Of a stretch of 64,000 bases of DNA, positions 56,023 through 63,767 are shown piece after piece (the first letter of the stretch is position 1; each line of letters starts with the position of its first letter). The notes below the pieces were generated by a model that worked only from the letters and a program-made list of their open reading frames with translations, was not told the origin of the DNA and searched no databases. A program made the position numbers and the translations under genes. The DNA comes from an uncultured Prevotellaceae bacterium (lineage in GTDB: Bacteria > Bacteroidota > Bacteroidia > Bacteroidales > Bacteroidaceae). Where the stretch lies: positions 62,001 through 126,000 of the forward strand of contig CAMZCM010000002.1 of assembly GCA_947305005.1 (NCBI GenBank), given 5' to 3'.

Positions 56023-58488
56023 TTAGTGCTCTATGAGTTGAAGACCCTTCTGGAGAATGCGTGATTCATGGCGGAGGGTTTCCTGCCAGATGGCAAGGGT
56101 GGGGGTGTCGTAGAGACTCCAGGCAGAACCGGTGTAATAAATGAAAGGTTGGCCAGGCGTATAGGTCGTCTGGATGAGGGCGTGACCGATACCGCCAGCG
56201 CGTTTTTCGGGTAAAGGCAGATATTGGGTCTTTATCGCGCCCTGTCGGGGCGCGATAAAGACACCAATATAGTGTTCACCATTCATGACCTCAGGATGAT
56301 CAAGGGCTTCTGCATAGGTGATGAAACCTTCTTTCTGATTGAGCGTGTAGGCTTTGGGAGCAGACTCATGGACGACGATACCGGCACAGACAGGGGTGGC
56401 TTTGGTGAGACCTTCGTATGTAATTTCCACACGAGCGAAGTGGCTGCCGCAGTCCTGTGTGATGAGACGGGTCTCCTGGATGCTGTCGCCATTGAGGGCG
56501 CGTTTGGGCATTGTCATTCGGACGGTGAAGCGGAGGGGGCCGTTGTCAAGAATCTCAGCTTTCTCATAGTAGAGCGGATAGACGAGGGAGCCGTCGGCAG
56601 CTTTTAGGGCTGCTGCTCCGGCGCCGAGGGTGGCTCCTACAGTGTAGGCGTCCATGCCGGCACCGTGGTTGCGATGGTAGGTGTATCCGCGATGGACTTC
56701 GTTCCAATTGAGTGGGCTGCCACTCTTCTTGATCTGTTCATTGACGCCATAGGAGGTGAGCTCATTGTGGTAAAGCTGATCCTGAATGGGGTGGGGCGTG
56801 TTCTTGACGAAGGTGTCAAAGCCGTAGGCATTGTTCTTCATGTTCTTGTGAGCGCCAGGACCATAGAAACGCCAAGCGCAACGGTCGTTCTCCCACACGA
56901 GGTCGTCCCAACGGTTGGGATATATGCGGCCATTGCAGGTGAGTTCGTAGTCCTGCGGCTGGCCTTGGATCATGGAGAGGCTGATGCTGCTCTCTGGACG
57001 TACGGTGCAGAACACGAGGACTCGGCCATCATGGGTAATCTGATAGGGAATTTCATTGTTGTCACCATCCAAGACAATGAACTCGCGGGCAACAGCGCAG
57101 TTTGCCTTTTTCAGCGTCTCCATCGTGGTGATCTCGATGACCTGAGAAATCAGTTCCTTGGTGGGGTTATGGACTTCAAAGGTAAGAGCGGACTCTCCCC
57201 CCGCCCTCCCTATCAGGGAGGGAGCTGAATGTACTAGACTGGATGCCTGAGCAGGAGAGGGGTATTGGCTGGTGCTTGTATTAGGGGTGTGATTGTAGAT
57301 GCTATTAGTGACTGCTCCCTCCCTGATAGGGAGGGCAGGGGGAGAGTCTATATAGCGGACCATCTCGCATGCAGCGAGGAGCCAGGCACCTGTGCCGAAG
57401 GGAGCTTGGGAGTGGGCATCGACGGTTTTTGTGGGGTCGGGTTTCTCACCGATGGGCTGCACGAAGCCGATGCTGCCATCGGGCTGTAGGGCGGTTTCGC
57501 TGAGGTACTTCCACGCTTTCTCAATGACGGGTGCATAGGTGGCTTTGTCGAGGTAACCATTGTTGACGCCCCATAGCATACCATAGGTAAAGAAAGCGGT
57601 ACCGGAGGTCTCGGGGCCAGGGGCATCGTCCTCGCAGAGCATGGAGCGGCTCCAGTAGCCACCCGGACGCTGGACGCGGGCTACGCCTTCTGCCAGCTCA
57701 CGGAAGCGCTGCACGAAGATGGCCCTGTTCTTGTAGTCGTGGGGCATATCGGCCAGCACTTTAGCCAGACCAGCCAGCACCCAACCGTCGCCGCGAGCCC
57801 AGAAGCTCTTTCCGCCATTGCAGGCAGTCTTGACCTTCGGGTAGATATATTTGGCATCGCGGTAGTAGAGCTGTTCCTCCTTGTCAAACATCAGACTGTC
57901 GCTCCAGAGGAAATTCTCCGTGAGTTTGTCGAGGTATTTCATTTCGCCAGTCAGTTTGTACATCTTGGTCATGACGGGCATGACCATGTAGAGAGCGTCT
58001 GCCCACCACCAGAAATGAGTCTCCTCCATCGAACATTCGTGACTCATCACTTCAATGGCGCGTGCTACTTTATAAGGAGCTGGCACAAGGTTGTACATGT
58101 CGATATAGGTCTGGAAGCAGATTTGCCAGTCACCGAAGAGTACAAAGTCCTGTCCTTCGCCGTAAGTGGCGTATTTCCAGTTGCGGACATCATTGCTCTT
58201 GGCTCCTTTCCATTCATTATGGCGGCACCATTTGTCGGTGTAGGCATACCAGTCAGCACGACCCGTGAGACGGTAAGCTTCCATATTGCCTGTGTGATAG
58301 GCGGCATGGTCCCAGAAGGAGCGCACATAGGGAGTGTTGTTGGCTTGCCAGTAGTTGTTGACCTTCACAATCATGTCAAGAACCTTGCTGGAGTGCTGGG
58401 TTGCTTCTGTGTAGGGGTAATCAGCAGCAAAAAGTGGTTGCTGTGACACCGTTAAAATCAGGGCTAGGAGAGTTAGTAGTTGTTTCAT
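56023..58488 (-). CDS. GH105 unsaturated glycuronyl hydrolase fused to DUF4861, with inserted repeat
   Basis: A secreted two-domain enzyme, 821 residues from ATG 58488 (signal peptide LLTLLALILTVSQQPLFA). Residues about 25-380 are a GH88/GH105 barrel of the YteR type: SFWDHAAYHTGNMEAYRLTG, WWWADALYMVMPVM, ARGDGWVLAGLAKVL, HSQAPFGTGAWLLAACEMVR. These hydrolyse unsaturated rhamnogalacturonide from pectin. Residues 381-433 are repeat element B; the rest is DUF4861 (EVHNPTKELISQVIEI ... CNGRIYPNRWDDLVW). The insertion sits in the linker and keeps the frame. A 50-bp palindrome is inside the DUF4861 region at 56221. The frame upstream of 58488 overlaps the DHH gene and is unlikely to be used. Confidence 0.88.
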   Translation of the reverse strand: MKQLLTLLALILTVSQQPLFAADYPYTEATQHSSKVLDMIVKVNNYWQANNTPYVRSFWDHAAYHTGNMEAYRLTGRADWYAYTDKWCRHNEWKGAKSNDVRNWKYATYGEGQDFVLFGDWQICFQTYIDMYNLVPAPYKVARAIEVMSHECSMEETHFWWWADALYMVMPVMTKMYKLTGEMKYLDKLTENFLWSDSLMFDKEEQLYYRDAKYIYPKVKTACNGGKSFWARGDGWVLAGLAKVLADMPHDYKNRAIFVQRFRELAEGVARVQRPGGYWSRSMLCEDDAPGPETSGTAFFTYGMLWGVNNGYLDKATYAPVIEKAWKYLSETALQPDGSIGFVQPIGEKPDPTKTVDAHSQAPFGTGAWLLAACEMVRYIDSPPALPIREGAVTNSIYNHTPNTSTSQYPSPAQASSLVHSAPSLIGRAGGESALTFEVHNPTKELISQVIEITTMETLKKANCAVAREFIVLDGDNNEIPYQITHDGRVLVFCTVRPESSISLSMIQGQPQDYELTCNGRIYPNRWDDLVWENDRCAWRFYGPGAHKNMKNNAYGFDTFVKNTPHPIQDQLYHNELTSYGVNEQIKKSGSPLNWNEVHRGYTYHRNHGAGMDAYTVGATLGAGAAALKAADGSLVYPLYYEKAEILDNGPLRFTVRMTMPKRALNGDSIQETRLITQDCGSHFARVEITYEGLTKATPVCAGIVVHESAPKAYTLNQKEGFITYAEALDHPEVMNGEHYIGVFIAPRQGAIKTQYLPLPEKRAGGIGHALIQTTYTPGQPFIYYTGSAWSLYDTPTLAIWQETLRHESRILQKGLQLIEH
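56221..56270. repeat. 50-bp near-perfect palindrome inside the GH105-DUF4861 gene
   Basis: ATATTGG-GTCTTTATCGCGCCC on the left pairs with GGGCGCGATAAAGAC-A-CCAATAT on the right around TGTCG: 22 pairs with one bulged A. It encodes YIGVFIAPRQGAIKTQY on the minus strand. Confidence 0.75.
57191..57348. repeat. REPIN-like inverted-pair element, copy B (in frame)
   Basis: Bounded by GACTCTCC and GGAGAGTC; two hairpin arms (CCCTCCCTATCAGGGAGGG and CCCTCCCTGATAGGGAGGG) are separated by ~85 bp. 158 bp long. The minus-strand frame of the GH105 gene reads through it as DSPPALPIREGA ... PSLIGRAGGESAL with no stop. Confidence 0.85.
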
Positions 58489-58493
58489 CTTTA

Positions 58494-59714
58494 TTAGGCT
58501 TTTAGTTGATTCATGTATTTTTGTACGGCACGTTTCACGAGTTCGACGGCATCGTCCATCGTGCCCCATATCTCACCGCCAGCTGCATTCTTGTGACCGC
58601 CGCCACCGAAGAATTCGGCAGCCATCTCATTGCAGGGGAAGTCATCGACACTGCGAAGTGAGACACGGATGCAAGGACGCTCAGTATCTTCACGAAGGAA
58701 GATGGAGAGTTTCATTCCAAGAATCTGCAGGGGGAGGTTAACGAGGCCCTCGGTGTCACCATTGACGATGCCGAAACGACGGCGCTCAGCATTGGTGAAG
58801 GTCATGATCGCAGTATGGGCTTTCTTCCAGACTTCCATCTTGACATAAAGCATATAGCCCATGAGCTTCATGCGGTTAGGGCTGTAGGTGTAGAAGACAT
58901 TACGATAGATTTTATCCTTGTCAATGCCATATTGCAGGAGGATGCTGATGAGCTCGAAGATTTCCGGACGGGTGCTGGCATAGGTAAAAGCGCCAGTGTC
59001 GGTCATCATGCCGGTATAGAGGCTGACAGCCTCAGACCCCGTTAGAAGAGCGGACTCAGGCCCACCCCCCTGCCCCTCCCTGTGATGGAGGGGAGTAGTC
59101 ACTTTCCCAGAATTGTAATCTTTACCATTAGCAATGGATTTTGCTCCCTCCCTATAAGGGAGGGCGGGGGGAGAGTCTATCTCTAATAATACCCTCAGCA
59201 ATACTTCGCAAGTGGAGGAAAGCTCGGGGTGGGAGATGACGAGGTTGGCGATATCAGGCTCGGGATTGAGGTGATGGTCAATCATGATGCGCGGCGTGGG
59301 ATGATCGCGGACAACATCGCCCAAATCTCCCATGCGCTTAAGCTCGCCGTGGTCACACATAATGACCAAGTCGGCGGCTTCCACGATGGGGCGCACTTCA
59401 TCCTCATGGCCTTCAAAGACAAGTATATTGCTGGCACCGGGGACCCATTTCAGGAAGTCGGGGAAGATGGTGGGGGCGATGACATGAATGTCAGCATCTG
59501 GATAATGACGGTGGAGCCATGAGGCGAGTGCCGTAGTGGAGCCTATCGCATCGCCGTCGGGGCCTCTGTGACAGGTGATGACGATGTGGCGGGCAGCAGC
59601 GAGAAGGCTGTGCCAAAGGGATATCTGGGAGGAGGTAAGAAGGGAGACCCACCCCTCACCCTCCCTGTGAGGGAGGGAGTAATTACTGTTAGAATTTATT
59701 TTTTCGTTTATCAT
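58494..59714 (-). CDS. DHH-family phosphoesterase (NrnA-like) with two repeat-derived segments
   Basis: A 406-residue bifunctional oligoribonuclease/PAP phosphatase-like protein. The DHH domain has TCHRGPDGDAIGSTTALASW, LVIMCDHGELKRM and RIMIDHHLNPEP; the later part has SLYTGMMTDTGAFTY; the DHHA1 domain ends with FFGGGGHKNAAGG. Family members degrade nanoRNAs and dephosphorylate pAp, using Mn2+. Two parts are foreign: the N-terminal ~20 residues, containing YSLPHREGEG, from repeat element D, and residues about 179-221 from element C, inserted in frame within the DHH domain between LLRVLLEI and TGSEAV. Activity may be affected. The GH105 start lies 5 bases after its stop. Confidence 0.88.
   Translation of the reverse strand: MINEKINSNSNYSLPHREGEGWVSLLTSSQISLWHSLLAAARHIVITCHRGPDGDAIGSTTALASWLHRHYPDADIHVIAPTIFPDFLKWVPGASNILVFEGHEDEVRPIVEAADLVIMCDHGELKRMGDLGDVVRDHPTPRIMIDHHLNPEPDIANLVISHPELSSTCEVLLRVLLEIDSPPALPYREGAKSIANGKDYNSGKVTTPLHHREGQGGGPESALLTGSEAVSLYTGMMTDTGAFTYASTRPEIFELISILLQYGIDKDKIYRNVFYTYSPNRMKLMGYMLYVKMEVWKKAHTAIMTFTNAERRRFGIVNGDTEGLVNLPLQILGMKLSIFLREDTERPCIRVSLRSVDDFPCNEMAAEFFGGGGHKNAAGGEIWGTMDDAVELVKRAVQKYMNQLKA
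59053..59177. repeat. REPIN-like inverted-pair element, copy C (in frame)
   Basis: Bounded by AGAGCGGACTC (as at copy B) and GAGAGTCTAT; arms around CCCTCCCTGTGATGGAGGG and CCCTCCCTATAAGGGAGGG. 125 bp between the terminal GACTC and GAGTC. In the DHH frame it encodes DSPPALPYREGA ... TTPLHHREGQGGGPESAL. Confidence 0.85.
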
Positions 59715-59786
59715 TGAACAGGATTAACTGCATTCATTTTTAGATAGTGACCACTCCCTCCCTCACAGGGAGGGCGGGGGTGGGTC
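59646..59786. repeat. REPIN-like inverted-pair element, copy D
   Basis: Bounded by GACCCACC and GGTGGGTC; arms CCCTCCCTGTGAGGGAGGG and CCCTCCCTCACAGGGAGGG; 141 bp. It fills the gap between the S9 peptidase stop (59789) and the DHH gene, whose ATG (59714) lies in its central loop. Confidence 0.85.
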
Positions 59787-59788
59787 CT

Positions 59789-62038
59789 CTATGGGGTTTT
59801 TACGTCACTCCATGCAGGCGGGTCGATGCCGAGGAGTTGCTTGACGAAGAAGTCAAAGCGCTTGTGCTCGCCGTAGGCTTCGCCGACGGTGTGATGAGCA
59901 CCAGGGATGACCACCAACTCAAAGGGCTTGTTGGCCTTGATAAGGGCATCGGCAACCTGCATGGTGCTGGCGGGATCGACATTGTCATCGAGCTCCCCGA
60001 CCACAAGCATGAGTGGCCGTTGCAAGCGGTAGGCATTCTCCACATTGGAGCACTCAATATAGGAAGAATCAACGGGATAACCCATCCACTGCTCGTTCCA
60101 CCAGATTTTGTCCATGCGGTTATCGTGGCAGCCGCAAGCGCTGTAGGCGGCTTTGTAGAAATCACCATGGAACAGGACAGCAGCTGTGCTCTCCTGACCA
60201 CCGGCGGAGCAGCCATAGATGCCTACGCGGTCAATGTCCATATAGGGATACTTGGCAGCTGCGGCCTTGATCCAAGCGATGCGATCGGGGAAGCCGGCAT
60301 CCTTGAGGTTCTTGTAACACACCTCTTCAAACTTCTTGCCGCGATTGCTGGTGCCCATTGCATCGAGTTGCACAACGATGAAACCAAGCTCGGCAAGGGC
60401 GGTGGTGTAGAAGTTATAGGGCTGGAAAGACTTCGGCGTGTAGCTGTCACCAGGGCCAGCGTAGATATACTCTATAACGGGATAGCGCTTCGAGGGGTCA
60501 AAGTTCGTGGGGCGCTGGATGATGCCCCACATGGGGGTAATGCCGTCGCGACCAGGAGCCACAAACACTTCGGGAGCCGTCCAACCTGCAGCAACGAGGG
60601 GAGAGATGTCGGCAGAGGCGAGAGTCTTTTCAGCGGCAGAATCGCCGAGCACTTTGACCTTGGTGACAGGGGCAGTATCGACTGTGGAATAGGTGTCGAT
60701 GAAGGCTGTGAAGTCCTCGTTGAAACGGGCGTTATGGTTCGCGGGTTCAGGAGTGAGATCCGTAAGTCCTTTGCCGTCTAAATTGAGGCGATAGTAGTGG
60801 ATATGGTAAGGGTCTTCGTCCTTGTTCCTGCCGTTGGCGGTGAAAATGATAAAGCCTTTTTCCTCATCCACATGGAGAACCTTTCGTACGCACCAGGGAC
60901 CCGAGGTTAAGACTCTCCCCTCACCCTCCCTAGGGAGGGAGTGGTCACCTTTGCTTGAAGATGACGATTGTTTGCGAAGGATTCTGCCCCCTCCCTTATA
61001 GGGAGGGCGGGGGAAGAGTCCGGTATCAAAGAGATAGAGGTGGGGATAGCCGTCGCGCTCAGAGAGCCATAAGATGAGGCTGTCGCCATGAAGGTTATGA
61101 CGATAGTTGTTGGAGTAGCGGACATAAGTATCGGCGCGCTCCTCAATGAGGGTACGAATATCTCCCTGCACGTTCATCTCATAGACGCGGTAGAGCTTGT
61201 GACCACGTTGGTTGTACTCAAAACGGATGCCATGGGAATCTTCGCACCACTCAGGGCCGTTGAGGCTGTACTGATTGGCTATCAAGTCGGTAGCTGGCTG
61301 AACAGCCTTTCCTGTAGCGACCTCGAAGATATAAGGTGTTTTCTGAGCCAGTTCGTCGCCCGGCTTGGCATATTCCTGTTTGTGCAGGATGGGTTGGAGC
61401 TGGTCGGCAGGACTGCTCTCCACGTAATAGACGTAGCGCTTCTCGATGGGGCGAATACGGTTGACGGCGATATAACGGCTGTCAGGGCTCCATTGGATAT
61501 AGCTACTGAAATAGTGGCTGAGAGTTCCTTCGGTGCTGAGGGCTCTCGCCTCTGAACCATCGGGCTTGGCGACAAAGACGTTATCGTTGCGAATGAAAGC
61601 CACGAGGGAAGAATCTGGGGATAGGATAGGGTCTGCATTGCGCTCATCGTCGGTCTCCATCCAGTGACGCTCTTGGCGGCGCTTGGAAGGATTGGCAACG
61701 AAGCGAGTGCGTTGGTCACGGTCACGACGAGGGAAACGCCACGCATTCTGACCATTGCGAGGAGCCTCAATGGGGCGATCGGCAGTGGAGTCTGCGAGGG
61801 TGATAGTGCCGTCAGCATTTACCTGACCGAAGTGCCAGTTGCCAGAGGTGAGGTGGTATTGGAAACGGCCGTCGGGGAGCCAACGGGCGTCATCAACATG
61901 ATTCTTGACTTGTGACCAAGTGAAGGTGCGCTTGAGAGAATAAGCGCGGTTATAGTCATCGATGGTGCCTTGGGCGGCGATGGAAATGATAAATGATAAT
62001 TGATAAACGATAAATAATAAGGGCTTTTTCATTTTCAT
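59789..62038 (-). CDS. S9 family prolyl oligopeptidase / DPP IV-like peptidase with inserted repeat
   Basis: A secreted serine peptidase, 749 residues, of the DPP IV branch. Signal peptide to about residue 23; propeller domain (30-480, e.g. WLPDGRFQYHLTSG, QWSPDSRYIAVNR); then the alpha/beta-hydrolase with GIYGCSAGGQE (S611; the family usually has GxSYGG), an acid at GELDDNVDP (about 684-685) and GAHHTVGE (H715 or H716). It would release dipeptides, often X-Pro, in the periplasm. Residues 340-376 (LFPRPPYKGGGRI ... SLPREGEGRV) are repeat element E, inserted in frame between YLFDTG and LTSGPWCVRK in the propeller. Its ATG overlaps the stop of the upstream gene by four bases. Confidence 0.9.
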   Translation of the reverse strand: MKMKKPLLFIVYQLSFIISIAAQGTIDDYNRAYSLKRTFTWSQVKNHVDDARWLPDGRFQYHLTSGNWHFGQVNADGTITLADSTADRPIEAPRNGQNAWRFPRRDRDQRTRFVANPSKRRQERHWMETDDERNADPILSPDSSLVAFIRNDNVFVAKPDGSEARALSTEGTLSHYFSSYIQWSPDSRYIAVNRIRPIEKRYVYYVESSPADQLQPILHKQEYAKPGDELAQKTPYIFEVATGKAVQPATDLIANQYSLNGPEWCEDSHGIRFEYNQRGHKLYRVYEMNVQGDIRTLIEERADTYVRYSNNYRHNLHGDSLILWLSERDGYPHLYLFDTGLFPRPPYKGGGRILRKQSSSSSKGDHSLPREGEGRVLTSGPWCVRKVLHVDEEKGFIIFTANGRNKDEDPYHIHYYRLNLDGKGLTDLTPEPANHNARFNEDFTAFIDTYSTVDTAPVTKVKVLGDSAAEKTLASADISPLVAAGWTAPEVFVAPGRDGITPMWGIIQRPTNFDPSKRYPVIEYIYAGPGDSYTPKSFQPYNFYTTALAELGFIVVQLDAMGTSNRGKKFEEVCYKNLKDAGFPDRIAWIKAAAAKYPYMDIDRVGIYGCSAGGQESTAAVLFHGDFYKAAYSACGCHDNRMDKIWWNEQWMGYPVDSSYIECSNVENAYRLQRPLMLVVGELDDNVDPASTMQVADALIKANKPFELVVIPGAHHTVGEAYGEHKRFDFFVKQLLGIDPPAWSDVKTP
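60911..61020. repeat. REPIN-like inverted-pair element, copy E (in frame)
   Basis: Bounded by GACTCTCC and GGAAGAGTC; arms CCCTCCCTAGGGAGGG and CCCTCCCTTATAGGGAGGG; 110 bp, the shortest copy. It is read in a different frame from copies B and C, giving LFPRPPYKGGGRI and SLPREGEGRV in the S9 peptidase, again without a stop. Confidence 0.85.
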
Positions 62039-63756
62039 TTCGGGGCTTTTGGTGAAGCTGCGGTGTGGCCGTCTATGGTTTTATCGGAGATGCGGAGTTG
62101 GGCGGGAGTAGCGTCATTTTTGATGACGGTAGCAAACTCCTGCGGACGAATAGTAACGGGACCACTCAGGAATTCGGGAATATTGTAGCTACGCATCAGT
62201 TGACGATGGTATTGCGGGTTTTCTTGCGGGAGCTCGAAAGGTTTCGAGAAATGACCGTTGCCATCGTGATGGGCGATGAAGGGACGGGTGAAGTTCCCGT
62301 CGTCACGCCGGCTGGAAAGAATGACCCAACAGCCGTTGCTGGACCACCCATGCCAGCTCTCTACCTCCGGAGAGTTCAGTTCGGTAATGTTACGAATAGC
62401 AACAGGAAGTGCATGAATGGCTCCGGCTGCTTCATTAAGACTGTCAACCATAGCATCACGCTCAACATTGTTGCTGATTCTTGAAAGCAACGCTTCGGGA
62501 AGATTGTGTTCTGTGTAACGAATGACGGGGCTGGGCGCAATGGGTTCCGCCTGTGTAAGATCCAAGAGGTACAAATCCGCATCGTTATGCCAGATATGGA
62601 AAACGCCGAACTTACCTTCCGTGAACATCAGCCAACGTCCGTCAGGAGAGACACGTGGCAGGGTGACACTGCGGTTGCGGAGGGCTGCATCATAGATGAG
62701 TTCACGAGGACCAAAGGTGCATGTCTGTTCGTCAAATGGTTTGCGATAGAGATTGTATTGCACGTCTTTGTAGTTCTTGATGAACTCAAAGTCCAACTGG
62801 ATAGAATCTCTGCGTTCCCAATGACAGCTGACATAATAGATGTACTTGCCGTCGGGACTCCAGAAGGGGAAGCAATCCAAGTTGGTCGTGTCACGTGTAA
62901 TCGGTGTCACCTCGTTGGTTTCAAGGTTGTAGAAGATGAGGTTGCTCTTGGTATCCTGCACCTCTATCTTCTGGACATCGCGGGTATGGAAACTCTGTCC
63001 AGTGCTGTTGGTGGAATAGACAATCCAGGGTTTTGTGGGATGCCAAGTGGGATAGACACCTGCACTGAGGGTACTGTCAGTCTTGAGGTTGATCTTATGT
63101 ATCTTTCCGTCGTAGGCAATGACTGTTCCTCCGAGATATTGGCGGACGTGGAACTGCACACGGTTGGGGTTGTACCACTGTGCGTGGTGGCAATTGATAC
63201 ACTGCCCGTTCTCCTCATCGCTATTGATCATGTTACCATAGATGAGGCTCTCGTCAAAGTTCTCCAGACAACGTTGATTGATAGTCAAATCTTCGTAAGT
63301 CACATAGCTCGGAGAAATGAGACGATAGGAGATGTAGGGGTCGATGCTGTCCTTGGAAAGCGTGATGGTAAAAGGCTTCCAACGTTGCCACTGGCCGTTG
63401 CTTTGGACAAAGACCTCAACATGGATCAGACCGTCGGCAGCGAGAGCAGCGTCCTTCATCTGCTGCCATTTCTTCAAACCTGGACAAACATCTTCGCCGC
63501 ACAGTGTCCACTGTTCATCAGCAACCGTGATGCGGGTAACGAAGTCAGTGGCATCAGCGTCATGGTCGATATGGAAATGCAGGGGAGCGATGTTCGTGGG
63601 AACCGTCACGTCAATATAATCCGGATAGATCGCGGGATAGTCCTTATTGTCTGAATAGGTGGTGGGGACAGAAGGGGAGGAGCAAGCTACTATCAGTTGC
63701 GATATTGCCGCAACAAACATCACCTTATAAAGAGCTTTATATGATAGAAGGGTCAT
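62035..63756 (-). CDS. TolB-like propeller lipoprotein with a CxxCH heme motif
   Basis: A 573-residue lipoprotein (lipobox IVACSS, C25). The N-terminal part is a beta-rich domain with two cysteines (LCGEDVCPG, 86 and 91); then CINCHHAQ (186-191), a c-type heme-binding CxxCH motif; then repeated PD40-type blades, e.g. VYPTWHPTKPWIVYSTNS, CFPFWSPDGKYIYYVSC, PRVSPDGRWLMFTEGKFG. Bacteroidetes homologues are annotated as TolB-like or cytochrome-biosynthesis-like proteins; no function is known to me. It overlaps the S9 peptidase start (ATGA) and is 11 bases downstream of a gene that ends at 63768, suggesting a three-gene operon. Confidence 0.75.
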   Translation of the reverse strand: MTLLSYKALYKVMFVAAISQLIVACSSPSVPTTYSDNKDYPAIYPDYIDVTVPTNIAPLHFHIDHDADATDFVTRITVADEQWTLCGEDVCPGLKKWQQMKDAALAADGLIHVEVFVQSNGQWQRWKPFTITLSKDSIDPYISYRLISPSYVTYEDLTINQRCLENFDESLIYGNMINSDEENGQCINCHHAQWYNPNRVQFHVRQYLGGTVIAYDGKIHKINLKTDSTLSAGVYPTWHPTKPWIVYSTNSTGQSFHTRDVQKIEVQDTKSNLIFYNLETNEVTPITRDTTNLDCFPFWSPDGKYIYYVSCHWERRDSIQLDFEFIKNYKDVQYNLYRKPFDEQTCTFGPRELIYDAALRNRSVTLPRVSPDGRWLMFTEGKFGVFHIWHNDADLYLLDLTQAEPIAPSPVIRYTEHNLPEALLSRISNNVERDAMVDSLNEAAGAIHALPVAIRNITELNSPEVESWHGWSSNGCWVILSSRRDDGNFTRPFIAHHDGNGHFSKPFELPQENPQYHRQLMRSYNIPEFLSGPVTIRPQEFATVIKNDATPAQLRISDKTIDGHTAASPKAPK

Positions 63757-63767
63757 GGGGTGTGACT

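Noticed and set aside
59747..60781. 344-codon plus-strand frame opposite the S9 peptidase
   Set aside because: Shadow frame overlapping the catalytic domain of a clear S9 peptidase; no promoter.
57191..61020. Insertion sequences or transposase genes associated with the inverted-pair elements
   Set aside because: No transposase or HUH/RAYT-type frame occurs within or beside any of the five copies; they look non-autonomous.
62506..63654. 382-codon plus-strand frame opposite the CxxCH lipoprotein
   Set aside because: Antisense shadow; the lipoprotein on the minus strand has a lipobox, PD40 blades and ATGA coupling.
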